DNA of 64,000 bases from BAIKAL-G1 sp943370385 (GCA_943370385.1 CALRQT020000001.1:240219-304218), one strand, 5' to 3'. Numbered from the stretch's first letter, positions 43,354 through 50,750 are shown. Notes: generated by a model not told the origin, from the sequence alone. Translations and numbers: made by a program.

Positions 43354-44373
43354 ATGACACCAACCCTGGCCGCCGCTTCGACCGCAACCGCTGGTGCGGC
43401 CCCGACCCGCTACCAGTCGGTGCCCCGGGAGTTTCTCGATCCCCCCAACGCCTGGAACCCCACCGTGGGCCTGTTCCTGGCCGGCTATGGCCTGGCGGCC
43501 CTCACGATTTGGGGCTGGTTCGTGGGCCAGTGGTCGTTGCCGGTCCTGCTGGCCCTGGGCTTTTTGGCCCTGCACCTGGAGGGCACCGTCATCCATGACG
43601 CCTGCCACAACGCCGCCCACCCCAACCGCTTTTGGAATGCGGTGATGGGCCATGGCGCAGCCCTGCTGCTGGGCTTCAGCTTTCCGGTGTTCACGCGGGT
43701 GCACCTGCAACACCACGCCCATGTGAACGATCCCAAGCAGGATCCTGATCACATCGTGTCCACCTTTGGGCCGCTCTGGTTGATCGCGCCACGCTTCTTT
43801 TACCACGAATTCTTTTTCTTCCGCCATCGCCTCTGGCGTCACCATGAGTTGCTGGAATGGGGCATTGCTCGGGGAGTGTTTTTCAGCATTGTGCTGGCGG
43901 CCTGGAAGTTTGATTTCCTCGGCTTCATTTTTAACTGCTGGTTTGCCCCGGCCCTAATGGTGGGGGTCACCCTCGGCCTATTTTTTGACTACTTGCCCCA
44001 CCGCCCCTTCCAATCGCGCAACCGCTGGCACAACGCCCGGGTGTACCCCGGCTGGTTGATGAATTGGTTGATCATGGGCCAGAACTACCACCTGGTGCAC
44101 CACCTTTGGCCCTCGATTCCCTGGTTCGAATACCGGCCTGCCTACCACGCCACTAAGGATCTGCTCGATGCCAAGGGATCGCCCCAGCGGCTCGGCCTGT
44201 TTGAAAGCAAGCACGATTTCTTCAATTTCCTCTACGACATCCTTTTGGGCGTGCGTAGCCACAAAAAACGCCGCAGTCGCCTGCGGCCGATCGCAGCCCT
44301 GATGCCCACCCTGCGGGCCCGCCGCCATGTGCTCGACCTGCTGCACCGCACGGCGGTTTCGCCCCAGCGTTAG
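43354..44373 (+). CDS. crtR: Beta-carotene hydroxylase CrtR
   Basis: CrtR is a membrane di-iron hydroxylase making zeaxanthin from beta-carotene. The 339-residue product contains the fatty-acid-hydroxylase histidine boxes: VIHDACHNAAH, VHLQHHAHVNDP and NYHLVHHLWPSIPWFEY, with four hydrophobic helices between them. The start at 43354 (MTPTLAAAST) matches Synechococcus CrtR; in-frame ATGs at 43315 and 43261 and a more distant start would add unrelated residues. It lies about 200 bases after tRNA-Leu. Confidence 0.94.
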   Translation: MTPTLAAASTATAGAAPTRYQSVPREFLDPPNAWNPTVGLFLAGYGLAALTIWGWFVGQWSLPVLLALGFLALHLEGTVIHDACHNAAHPNRFWNAVMGHGAALLLGFSFPVFTRVHLQHHAHVNDPKQDPDHIVSTFGPLWLIAPRFFYHEFFFFRHRLWRHHELLEWGIARGVFFSIVLAAWKFDFLGFIFNCWFAPALMVGVTLGLFFDYLPHRPFQSRNRWHNARVYPGWLMNWLIMGQNYHLVHHLWPSIPWFEYRPAYHATKDLLDAKGSPQRLGLFESKHDFFNFLYDILLGVRSHKKRRSRLRPIAALMPTLRARRHVLDLLHRTAVSPQR

Positions 44374-44436
44374 GAGTGGGCTGGGGTTAGGGAGGCGCGC
44401 CCAAGGATGGGCTTGATGGCCCAGCTTCAGGCTTGA

Positions 44437-44730
44437 TTAATCGGCCAGAATCTTGGGAACCCGGAAGAAATCGCCTTCCCGCTGGGGCGCTTCGTTGAGA
44501 AGCTCTTCGCGCACGGGGGTGGGCTCCACCCGGTCTTCGCGGGTCACGTTCACCACCTCCACGGCGCGGGTGGTGGGGGGCACTCCCTCGGTGTCCACCT
44601 GCTCCAGCTGGGCGACGTAGTCGAGGATCCGCTCCAGCTGGCCGGTGTAGGTGGCGATTTTGGCCTCCGGCAGGTCCAGGCGGGCCAGCTGGGCCACCTT
44701 GCGCACGTCATCGGCGGTGATCTTGCCCAT
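44437..44730 (-). CDS. gatC: Asp-tRNA(Asn)/Glu-tRNA(Gln) amidotransferase subunit C
   Basis: GatC is the small subunit that stabilises GatAB, which makes Gln-tRNA(Gln) by transamidation. The 97-residue protein shows ITADDVRKVAQLARLDLPE, ILDYVAQLEQVDTEGVPPTT and the C-terminal NEAPQREGDFFRVPKIL. The length is normal. The gene lies 35 bases after the creatininase-family gene on the same strand; gatA and gatB are not in this window. Confidence 0.95.
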   Translation of the reverse strand: MGKITADDVRKVAQLARLDLPEAKIATYTGQLERILDYVAQLEQVDTEGVPPTTRAVEVVNVTREDRVEPTPVREELLNEAPQREGDFFRVPKILAD

Positions 44731-44765
44731 GGTCGAATCGGCCGGCGCCTGTCGTTGGGCTGAAC

Positions 44766-45578
44766 CTAGCTGGCATCCGGTTCGGCCAGGAAGCTGGCGA
44801 GATCTTCGGCCAGGGCCGTGGCGGCCAGATCGAGGAACTGCTGGCCGTGCTCGGCGCTGGCCAGGAAGGGATCGGAGCCCATGCGGCCATCGGGATGGCG
44901 GCGGCGGAAGTCTTCTGGGCCATGGATCGGGCCCGCCGGCGCCGCCTCGGGCAGGGGGCGTTGCTTGGCCTGCAGGCTCGGCTCCAGCGCCAGGGTGAGG
45001 GCGATTTCGCTGGGGGTGGCGTGGTGGCCTTCGCGCTTGCCATAGAGCTCCCGGGCCAGGGCCGACACCGGCGCGGCGGTGAACCAGTTGGCCAGCCGGC
45101 AGCGCAGGGCGCCGGCGTTGGCTAGGCCGCGGCTGGCGGCGGTGCCGTAGGCCTGGGCAAAGGCGGCCCGGCTGGTGGCGATGTTGCCGCCATGGCCATT
45201 GATCACGAAGATCCGCTCAAAGCCGTGGCGGGCCAGGGACAACACCACGTCGTGGAGCACCGCCATCAAGGTGGCCGGTTGCAGGCTGATCGTGCCGGCA
45301 AAACCCAGGTGGTGCTCGGCCATGCCAAAGGCCTGGGTTGGGGTCACCAGCACGCCCGTGCGGCGGCCCACCTCGAGGGCCACGGCTTCGGCGGTGAGGG
45401 CATCGGTGCCGATGGCGCCGGTGGGACCGTGTTGCTCGGTGGATCCCAGGGGCACGATCACCCCCTTGCAGCCCTGCAGATAGGCCTCCACTTCAGGCCA
45501 GCTGCGCAGCTGCAGCCGGATGGCGGCCTGGTCCGGCGCTTCGCCGGGCAGGGATGGGGCTGGGCTGGTGGCAACCAC
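44766..45578 (-). CDS. Creatininase family protein
   Basis: The 270-residue protein has the creatininase fold and metal ligands: PLGSTEQHGPTGAIGTDALT (Glu, His, Asp), AEHHLGFAGTISL, FVINGHGGNIATSR and EGHHATPSEIALTL. Members include creatinine amidohydrolase, the formamide hydrolase ArfB of riboflavin synthesis in archaea and MftE; the picocyanobacterial substrate is unknown. It is probably co-transcribed with gatC and divergent from the DUF6679-like gene. Confidence 0.88.
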   Translation of the reverse strand: MVATSPAPSLPGEAPDQAAIRLQLRSWPEVEAYLQGCKGVIVPLGSTEQHGPTGAIGTDALTAEAVALEVGRRTGVLVTPTQAFGMAEHHLGFAGTISLQPATLMAVLHDVVLSLARHGFERIFVINGHGGNIATSRAAFAQAYGTAASRGLANAGALRCRLANWFTAAPVSALARELYGKREGHHATPSEIALTLALEPSLQAKQRPLPEAAPAGPIHGPEDFRRRHPDGRMGSDPFLASAEHGQQFLDLAATALAEDLASFLAEPDAS

Positions 45579-45641
45579 GACGGTTCAGCGGCGGCGGATC
45601 AGCCCATCATCCCTAGGATCAACAGCAACGGCCCCGGGTCG

Positions 45642-45941
45642 ATGTTCCATCGCAAGCTCTCCAAAGCCCTGGGCGAACAGCGGCCGATCTGGGTGTTTCT
45701 GCGCGACCAGCAACGCTGGATCGAAAAGGCCCTGGTGGTGGACCTCGAGGGCGACCTGGTAACCCTGCGCTACGACGCCGAGGACGAAGACGAGCTGCAC
45801 AGCTGGGAAGAAAGCGTGCGCATCGACTCCATCGGCGCCATCAGCACCCGCCTGGCCTTCTTCAGCCGCCACGCCCTTGCCGAAGACCTGGAAGTGACGG
45901 GCGACTGCCCCGAATCGGAACAGTTGCCCAGCCAGGGCTAG
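45642..45941 (+). CDS. Conserved cyanobacterial protein, probably DUF6679
   Basis: The 99-residue protein begins MFHRKLSKALGEQRPIWVFL and continues with RDQQRWIEKALVVDLEGDLV and LRYDAEDEDELHSWEESVRI, a pattern I associate with DUF6679. It is a small beta-type soluble protein with an acidic middle. The function is unknown. The start ATG at 45642 is chosen over a much longer upstream open frame that is a shadow of the creatininase gene. Confidence 0.68.
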   Translation: MFHRKLSKALGEQRPIWVFLRDQQRWIEKALVVDLEGDLVTLRYDAEDEDELHSWEESVRIDSIGAISTRLAFFSRHALAEDLEVTGDCPESEQLPSQG

Positions 45942-45993
45942 GGGCGGCGCCGGCTTGAAGCCTCAATCGGCAGTGCGTGAAGGCCCAGGGCCT

Positions 45994-46137
45994 TCAGTGG
46001 GCGGTGCCGTTGCCCTCGTAGGCCTTGCTGTCGTAGAAGCCGCCCTTGGTGCCGAAGAACAGGGTGGCCAGGCAGAACAGGCCGCTGGTGGCCACCAGCA
46101 CGGCAGCGAGGGTGAGACCGGAGGCGGATTCAGCCAT
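45994..46137 (-). CDS. Small single-helix membrane protein (47 aa)
   Basis: The product starts MAESASGLTLAAVLVATSGL and continues with a hydrophobic helix to about residue 28, then GTKGGFYDSKAYEGNGTAH. Such a short protein with one helix and a conserved-looking polar tail is typical of thylakoid or respiratory-complex accessory subunits, but I cannot assign it. The frame, ATG and stop are clean, and no other gene occupies this interval. Confidence 0.65.
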   Translation of the reverse strand: MAESASGLTLAAVLVATSGLFCLATLFFGTKGGFYDSKAYEGNGTAH

Positions 46138-46220
46138 GGACTAGGCCCTTTGAGCAACTACCACCACTGTGGCGCCGGTGGTTGGGACTGTCAGGACATT
46201 GTTGGCTTCTGCGACATTGA

Positions 46221-46607
46221 TCAAGTGCCTTTGGAGCTTAATTCTACTTGATTGCTGTATTGCATGGCCTCTGGGCTTGAAAAGAGCTTGTAAAGCAGTG
46301 CTGCTGAGACAAACGCGCCAATGGCAACAATTGCCCTCAGGCTTGCGGTGCCATTGTGGCTGAGGTGCATTGCCAGAGCTTCATGGGCCGCAACAAACCA
46401 AACTTGTCGCTTCGCCAGGCTGAATCCTTTTGCATTTTGCTTGAGTATTAATATCGAGCAGTGGATTCCGATGGCTGAACAGAGTGCGGTGCCCATGCTT
46501 AGGGCCGTAAAATGGGGCGTGAAGGCAAGGGCGTATCCAATCCCTCTGATTAGGGCGACGCCATTGAAGACCAATCCGAAAAGAGCCCAAAATCGAAACT
46601 TTTTCAT
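46221..46607 (-). CDS. Hypothetical membrane protein (128 aa), less GC-rich than its neighbours
   Basis: Four hydrophobic helices are seen: FWALFGLVFNGVALIRGIGY, FTALSMGTALCSAIGIHCSI, VWFVAAHEALAMHL and SLRAIVAIGAFVSAALLY. The family is not recognised. An upstream in-frame start would add 39 residues that overlap mpg on the other strand; MKKFRFW at 46607 is more credible. The stretch 46150-46660 is clearly richer in A+T than the flanking genes, as is the element next to it, so it may be transferred DNA. Confidence 0.55.
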   Translation of the reverse strand: MKKFRFWALFGLVFNGVALIRGIGYALAFTPHFTALSMGTALCSAIGIHCSILILKQNAKGFSLAKRQVWFVAAHEALAMHLSHNGTASLRAIVAIGAFVSAALLYKLFSSPEAMQYSNQVELSSKGT

Positions 46608-46629
46608 TGATAGGCAGGTTTGCGGATGA

Positions 46630-46946
46630 TTGTTTGCGCAATTATATTGCACCTCCGCCCCCCGCCTGTCCGCCACCCAGGTCAATCCGATCGCAGTCCC
46701 ACGCCTCCCCCAATCCTTCTTCACCCGCCCCGCAGAAGTCGTGGCCCCCGAGCTGGTGGGCTGCCTGTTGGTGAAATGCCAATCCTCTGGCGCGTTGCTC
46801 TGGGGCGTGATTGTGGAAACGGAGGCCTATTGCCAAAGCGAACCTGCTTGCCACGGCCATCGCCGCCGCACTCCGAGCAACGAAACCCTGTTTGGTGAGC
46901 CTGGGCGGTTTTATGTCTATGGGAGCTATGGCATCCACCACTGCGT
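46630..46946 (+). pseudogene. mpg: DNA-3-methyladenine glycosylase, 5' fragment (interrupted mpg)
   Basis: This is the front part of an AAG/MPG-type base-excision glycosylase, which removes alkylated adenines. It reads LPQSFFTRPAEVVAPELVGC, LLWGVIVETEAYCQSEPACH (catalytic Glu in VETEAY), then GEPGRFYVYGSYGIHHCV. After GIHHCV the frame leaves the family sequence and runs through element DNA to a stop at 47101-47103. The matching 3' part, beginning GIHHCVNVVTG, is at 50969-51383. The start is uncertain (TTG at 46630 is the first possible). The truncated protein would lack the C-terminal half of the fold. Confidence 0.85.
46936..46946 (+). repeat. Left junction repeat, attL candidate
   Basis: CACCACTGCGT, coding for the HHC part of GIHHCV in the mpg 5' fragment. 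The wider 22-base context matches the right junction except at three positions (5, 8 and 20 of ATGGCATCCACCACTGCGTC). Confidence 0.65.
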
Positions 46947-47157
46947 CAAGCGAGCCGTGACTTCAAGGAGCTCAGGCTGGGTAATTTTTCAGCGTTGGCA
47001 GCAGAGAAGCCAGCCAACCCCCAAGCCACCGCCCAGAAAACTCCCAGATTTTTCTCCCAGACACCCCCCCAGCTACGAAGTGCAACAAGCCGAGATGGGG
47101 TAGTTGGATAAATCAGTGGTGCAGCCGTAGCCGTGGTGTCAGCAGCGACGGCACCCA

Positions 47158-48228
47158 GTGCAGAAACCCCCTTCCCTGAGAAACAACAACGGCAGCCTGC
47201 AGGTGCGGGTGCGGATTGATGGGAAGGATGCCTTCATCAACCGCCTGGGTCGCTGGAGTGACCCTGTGGCAGTGGCAAAGGCACACGCCATCGCCGCCCA
47301 GATTTGTAGCGTCTACCAGCAGGGCACCTTTGACCGCAGCCTGATGGCGTATCAGCCCCTCATCAACGGCAAGGAGGTGGGGCTGCTGGAGGCACTCAGG
47401 GTCAGGGCAGAGACCAAACGCCAGGCTGCTGCCATTCACGCCTACAGGGTGCTGCAGCGATACGGGAAGCCCATACGCACCAGAAGCGATGCAGAGACAT
47501 TCCTGGGGTGGTTACGGGCAGAGGGATTGAGCGATTGCACGATTGCTGGGTTGATGACCCACTACCGCCAGTGCTCTGGGGGCAACCGCCACCTGTTTTC
47601 CAACAAGCTGAAGTGGCAGCGGCGGTCAGTGCAGAGCGACGTGCTGAGCGTGGAGGAAATCCAGGCGGTGCTGGCTGACCTGGAGACCAACGAGCCTTGG
47701 TATTACCCGCTGTTTCTGCTGTGGCTCAGCACGGGGCTGCGAAATGCCGAAATCAGGGGTTTGACCTGGGATTGCATCCGCTGGGAGGAGGGAGAGGTGC
47801 TGGTGATGAAGAGCCTGCGGCGTGATGGGTATTCCAGCGGGAAGGTTGAGTGGGCTCCAACGAAGACGGGCAAGGAGCGAGTGGTGCCACTGACGCCCCA
47901 GGTGCTGGATGTGTTGAGGCAGCACCAGTGGGAGATGAAGCACCTGGGCGTGTATGACCCTTACGGGCTGGTGTTTGTCACCCCCACCAGCCACACCAAC
48001 ATCTACGACCATCTGGTGGGTCGTGTGTGGCACCGCAGCCTGGAGCGTTGTGGATTGAAGCCCCGCCGCCTCTACGCCCAACGCCACAGCTTCTTGTCTC
48101 ACGCCTTGGCAATGGGAAACTCACCAGCTGATTTGGCAGCGGCGGCAGGGCACTCCACCAAGGTGCTGCTGGATACCTACGCCAAACCAACAGGCAGATT
48201 GAAGATGCCGACTTGGCAGACAGCCTGA
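47158..48228 (+). CDS. Tyrosine recombinase / phage-type integrase
   Basis: The 356-residue protein has an N-terminal arm-type region (NGSLQVRVRIDGKDAFINR), a SAM-like core-binding part (YRVLQRYGKPIRTRSDAETF) and a catalytic domain from about residue 165. Catalytic residues read Arg in STGLRNAEIRGL, Lys in TKTGKERVVPL, Arg-His in LYAQRHSFLSHAL, His in AAGHSTKVLL and the nucleophile Tyr in LDTYAKP. The first box II residue is Tyr rather than His, as in many phage integrases. The start is GTG at 47158, 211 bases inside the left junction, a normal place for the gene that catalyses integration at mpg. Confidence 0.92.
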   Translation: MQKPPSLRNNNGSLQVRVRIDGKDAFINRLGRWSDPVAVAKAHAIAAQICSVYQQGTFDRSLMAYQPLINGKEVGLLEALRVRAETKRQAAAIHAYRVLQRYGKPIRTRSDAETFLGWLRAEGLSDCTIAGLMTHYRQCSGGNRHLFSNKLKWQRRSVQSDVLSVEEIQAVLADLETNEPWYYPLFLLWLSTGLRNAEIRGLTWDCIRWEEGEVLVMKSLRRDGYSSGKVEWAPTKTGKERVVPLTPQVLDVLRQHQWEMKHLGVYDPYGLVFVTPTSHTNIYDHLVGRVWHRSLERCGLKPRRLYAQRHSFLSHALAMGNSPADLAAAAGHSTKVLLDTYAKPTGRLKMPTWQTA

Positions 48229-48491
48229 TAGGAAAACCAAAAAGGATGCTTATGCCTAAGCTATAAAAGTGGGTGCGTCGCCAAGTGATGCAACGGGGAA
48301 ATATCAATAAAAACAAGCCTGCGTGATGTGTCGCTCTTGCTGGCTTTGCCTGCAGATACTGGAGTGTCGGCAAATCCTAATGTGCTGACCCTGTAAAACC
48401 TGCAAATCGCATAAATAACTATCGCCTGCAGTGCTTACTCGGTGGATTGAGAAGCGACAGCTGCGAGCAACTAACAGAAGAGAAGTGCTGG
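48229..48491 (+). other. A+T-rich spacer between integrase and Rep-like gene
   Basis: No gene is credible here. The segment holds two copies of GCCTGCAG (near 48350 and 48424) and A/T-rich runs. Placed directly before a candidate replication-initiator gene it could hold an origin, but I see no clear iterons or nick-site hairpin. Confidence 0.3.
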
Positions 48492-49106
48492 ATGCCGAAG
48501 GGTGTGCCAGTGCTTAAGCGTGAGAAGAAATCAAAGATACTCAAAAATCAAATGACCTCAATACAAGCCCAAATACAACAACAAGAGCGCTGGCAAGCCC
48601 AACGGCTGAAACGGAATATCAAACGCCTAATTCACGACCAGCTCCACAGCATCAACCCCTGGTGGCTCATCAGCTTTCACTACCGAGACCACCATAGTAA
48701 TGAAGATAAGCTGCTGATTAATGTTGCCGACCTGAAACGAAAACTCCACCGCATCATCTACAAGAGCCGTGACCGCTCCATCAAGGGTGCTGGTGAATAC
48801 CCCTACCCAAGAATGCTCTTTTTCCACGAAACCAGCCACCAGGGCACGGGTCAGTTTCACACGCACCTAATCACAGAAAAGATGCCACAGAGCCTAAATA
48901 CCCAATATGAGATGGAAACCCTGTTTCACAAACGTCTGCCCCAGAAGGTCAAGGCATTATCCAAGTGGAAATCGGTTGACATCCAACGCATCAATCCTGA
49001 TGAGCCCAACTACAGACGCATCAGCAGCTACTTGGGAAAGCAGGCCAGCCTGGAGCTGATTGCCCTTGACCCATTTAATAGCGACCTATCAACAACAAGC
49101 AAATGA
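48492..49106 (+). CDS. Candidate HUH-type replication protein / relaxase of the element
   Basis: The 204-residue protein is not a clear family match. The N-terminal part is basic and helical with a Gln-rich stretch (IQAQIQQQERWQAQRLKR). The middle part LISFHYRDHH and MLFFHETSHQGTGQFHTHLI resembles the strand and metal-binding H-x-H of rolling-circle Rep proteins, and YRRISSYLGKQ further on resembles the helix with the nicking tyrosine. The length is short for Rep. The start could be TTG 48447, ATG 48492 or ATG 48552; I take 48492. The stop overlaps the next gene by ATGA. Neighbouring RHH genes fit a replication/control cassette. The HUH assignment is inference. Confidence 0.55.
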   Translation: MPKGVPVLKREKKSKILKNQMTSIQAQIQQQERWQAQRLKRNIKRLIHDQLHSINPWWLISFHYRDHHSNEDKLLINVADLKRKLHRIIYKSRDRSIKGAGEYPYPRMLFFHETSHQGTGQFHTHLITEKMPQSLNTQYEMETLFHKRLPQKVKALSKWKSVDIQRINPDEPNYRRISSYLGKQASLELIALDPFNSDLSTTSK

Positions 49107-49261
49107 GACGAAACCAACTCACCATCACCTACCCAGAAGGCGACGCCAACAGGCTTCACCAGGCACTGCTGCTCCTAAAGAGAAGCCGTTGCCTCAATAT
49201 CTCAGCATTTTGTAGAGAAGCGATTCCTGAGAAGTTGGAGCGAATGGAGACAGTCAAATGA
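49103..49261 (+). CDS. Small ribbon-helix-helix-like protein 1 (52 aa)
   Basis: The product has one beta strand (NQLTITYPEG), then two helices (DANRLHQALLLLKRSRC and NISAFCREAIPEKLERME), the layout of MetJ/Arc/CopG-type DNA-binding dimers. In CopG-like plasmid systems such proteins repress the rep gene. It begins inside the stop codon of the Rep-like gene (ATGA) and ends inside the start of the next gene (ATGA), so all three are translationally coupled. The family is not identified with certainty. Confidence 0.6.
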   Translation: MRRNQLTITYPEGDANRLHQALLLLKRSRCLNISAFCREAIPEKLERMETVK

Positions 49262-49413
49262 AAACCATCACCATTCGGCTCCCTGATGTGGAAGCGGCGA
49301 TGCTCCTTGAGGTGCAGAAGGTCAATAAGGCGTATAAAGACCTTCAGGGTCTTCTCAACAGCCAAATCCAAACTGAATACCAGAAGACGTCTAAGGGTAG
49401 GGCAGCAAAGTAA
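49258..49413 (+). CDS. Small ribbon-helix-helix-like protein 2 (51 aa)
   Basis: It begins MKTITIRLPDVEAAML, a typical RHH strand and first helix, followed by EVQKVNKAYKDLQGLLNSQI and a basic tail (KTSKGRAAK). It is similar in size and design to the protein before it but not obviously homologous in sequence, so the two could form a heterodimer or act at different sites. It overlaps the preceding gene by ATGA. The RAYT reading frame starts 24 bases downstream. Confidence 0.6.
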   Translation: MKTITIRLPDVEAAMLLEVQKVNKAYKDLQGLLNSQIQTEYQKTSKGRAAK

Positions 49414-49437
49414 TGCCTAAGATGGCACCCAAACCAA

Positions 49438-50219
49438 ATGCCCCGTTCGCCACGCTGCCTACCGCAGGGGTATTCCTTTCACTTCACGCTGAGGTGCAAC
49501 AGCCGTCAGTTTTTGATTGCCAAGGGGTTGCGGCGGGATGTGTTGCTCTCAGTGCTCGCCAAAGCACAAGCCAAGGTGCCGCACAGGTTGTATGCGGTGT
49601 GTCTGATGGCAAATCACCTGCACCTTCTCATCAGACCTGATGATGCCTCTAAGCTGCCCCGTTTGATGCACTGGGTGGGTGGTATTCAGCAATGGCACTC
49701 AACCGCCTTACGGGGCGTTGCGGGCACTTCTGGGAGGCAAGGTATTACGCCACTGCCATTGCTCCTCAAGACCACAGGAGGGCACTGAATGCACTCAGGT
49801 ATATCCACGCCAATCCAAAAGCAGCAGGTATAAGGAAAGGATTTTATGACCCCTACTCCAATTACGGGCACTACGGCAGATTGGAATGTGATGGCATTAG
49901 TGAATGGCACCCATCCTTTCTGCAACTGGCACCAACGCTAAAGGGATGCTCAAAGCGTTATGAGCGTTTCTGCCAGAAGTATCGCCATCACAGCAAAGGA
50001 GCACCTAAGTGCCACTGGGGCTCAAGGATGCTGAAACGATTGGTTGAGACCAGCAGCAGCAGGAGCAAAAGGAAACGAATATTACCAGGGCAAATGCACC
50101 TACCCTTTGCATTTGACTTACGCCTCAACCAAATCCCTGATGATTGGCACCAGGTAGCAGTGAGATTTAGAAGAGCCAACGGCATCCGTGATGGCGACAG
50201 AGATCGAAGTATGTGGTAG
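49438..50219 (+). pseudogene. REP-associated tyrosine transposase (RAYT, Y1_Tnp family), frameshifted
   Basis: Two reading frames together make one RAYT. The first starts MPRSPRCLPQGYSFHFTLRC and carries the HUH motif in AVCLMANHLHLLIRP; it is followed by HWVGGIQQW. The family sequence then continues in another frame from about 49692 as LTGRCGHFWEARYYATAIAP, with LRYIHANPKAAGIRKGFYDP, to a stop at 50217-50219. The change of frame lies at about 49690-49705. No slippery sequence is obvious there, so an indel is likelier than programmed frameshifting. RAYTs act on REP-type palindromes or have been domesticated. The gene is less GC-rich than its chromosomal surroundings. Confidence 0.78.
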
Positions 50220-50401
50220 TTGCGTTGGGGAAATAAATGTATCAGTAGAGATAGAGATTAGTGGTATCTGGCTTTGCTGTGGGTGGAATTATTTGGGATT
50301 TATTTTGGCGTGAAAAGTGGCTCAAATATCTGCGGTGGAGGTGGGAGATGGTGCCAGGCATTGGATGCCGTTTTGGGCTGCTTGAGGGTGATTGAAGAAA
50401 T
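50220..50401 (+). other. Spacer between RAYT and the minus-strand terminator
   Basis: No gene is seen. The first 100 bases are A/T-rich (for example AGTAGAGATAGAGATTAGTGG). No palindrome of REP type was recognised near the RAYT gene. Confidence 0.4.
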
Positions 50402-50425
50402 AAAAAACCCCTGTGGTGGCAGGGG
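50402..50425 (-). terminator. Rho-independent terminator downstream of the leader-peptide gene
   Basis: CCCCTG (50408-50413) pairs with CAGGGG (50420-50425) around a 6-base loop; on the minus strand six T and then ATTT follow. It lies about 100 bases past the stop of the leader-peptide gene, and no other minus-strand gene uses it, which supports a real minus-strand transcript. Confidence 0.6.
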
Positions 50426-50522
50426 CTGGTGGAGTTAGGGTGTCGGGGCAGAGCATCTCCTCTTCACCACAGTCCTTTCCACCCACCATTCCTCCCATTA
50501 TTGGCATCAGCTTTCGTCGGTC

Positions 50523-50666
50523 TCACTTCTTCCCAGTCGGTCTCATACCAGCCCCGCCAGCCACATTCTCCAGTTCCTCGTCGGACACCTCGTCGGACAG
50601 CTCTTTTCCCAGTCCTTCATTGGCATCAGCCAGGTTGGCATCAGCCTTGATTTGCTCTTCTGACAT
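50523..50666 (-). CDS. Nif11/prochlorosin-like double-glycine leader peptide (47 aa)
   Basis: The peptide starts MSEEQIKADANLADANEGLG and ends KELSDEVSDEELENVAGG with AGMRPTGKK after the double glycine. The first five residues and the SDEELE-x-VAGG ending are those of Nif11-type RiPP leaders such as prochlorosin precursors. The central Nif11 helix region is missing, so the leader is about 40 rather than 65 residues. The nine-residue core has one Thr and no Cys, so it cannot form a lanthionine. The coding sequence contains two pairs of short direct repeats. After the stop, the same frame stays open and includes two Cys and several Thr codons. No modification or export enzyme is encoded in the element. 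I consider it a degenerate or orphan precursor, possibly exported by a GG-peptidase transporter elsewhere. Confidence 0.6.
   Translation of the reverse strand: MSEEQIKADANLADANEGLGKELSDEVSDEELENVAGGAGMRPTGKK
50576..50599. repeat. Perfect 12-bp tandem repeat in the leader gene
   Basis: CCTCGTCGGACA occurs twice back to back (50576-50587 and 50588-50599). On the coding strand it encodes the doubled SDEV/SDEE motif before the double glycine. Confidence 0.85.
50620..50646. repeat. 12-bp direct repeat with 3-base spacer in the leader gene
   Basis: TTGGCATCAGCC occurs at 50620-50631 and 50635-50646, encoding the doubled ADAN motif. An 11-bp copy (TTGGCATCAGC) recurs at 50501-50511, outside the gene. 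A separate 10-bp pair, GTCGGTCTCA, lies at 50516-50525 and 50536-50545. Confidence 0.8.
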
Positions 50667-50750
50667 CGTGCGCAAATAGAAAAATGAGATATCAATTTAC
50701 CCCCCAATCAGCTTCCCCGTCAGTATCACCATGAACTTTTTCGCAAACCC

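Noticed and set aside
45994..46137. Naming the 47-residue protein PetM, PsbX, PsbY or an Ndh subunit.
   Set aside because: Its sequence does not match the forms of these that I know.
49413..49437. An ATG at 49413 overlapping the RHH2 stop (TAATG) as the RAYT start, which would imply two compensating frameshifts.
   Set aside because: The ATG at 49438 gives the usual RAYT N-terminus (MPR...) in the correct frame, so one frame change is enough.
50413..50679. An 88-codon plus-strand frame across the leader-peptide gene.
   Set aside because: Ser/Pro-rich composition is that of an antisense shadow, and the terminator at 50402-50425 points the other way.
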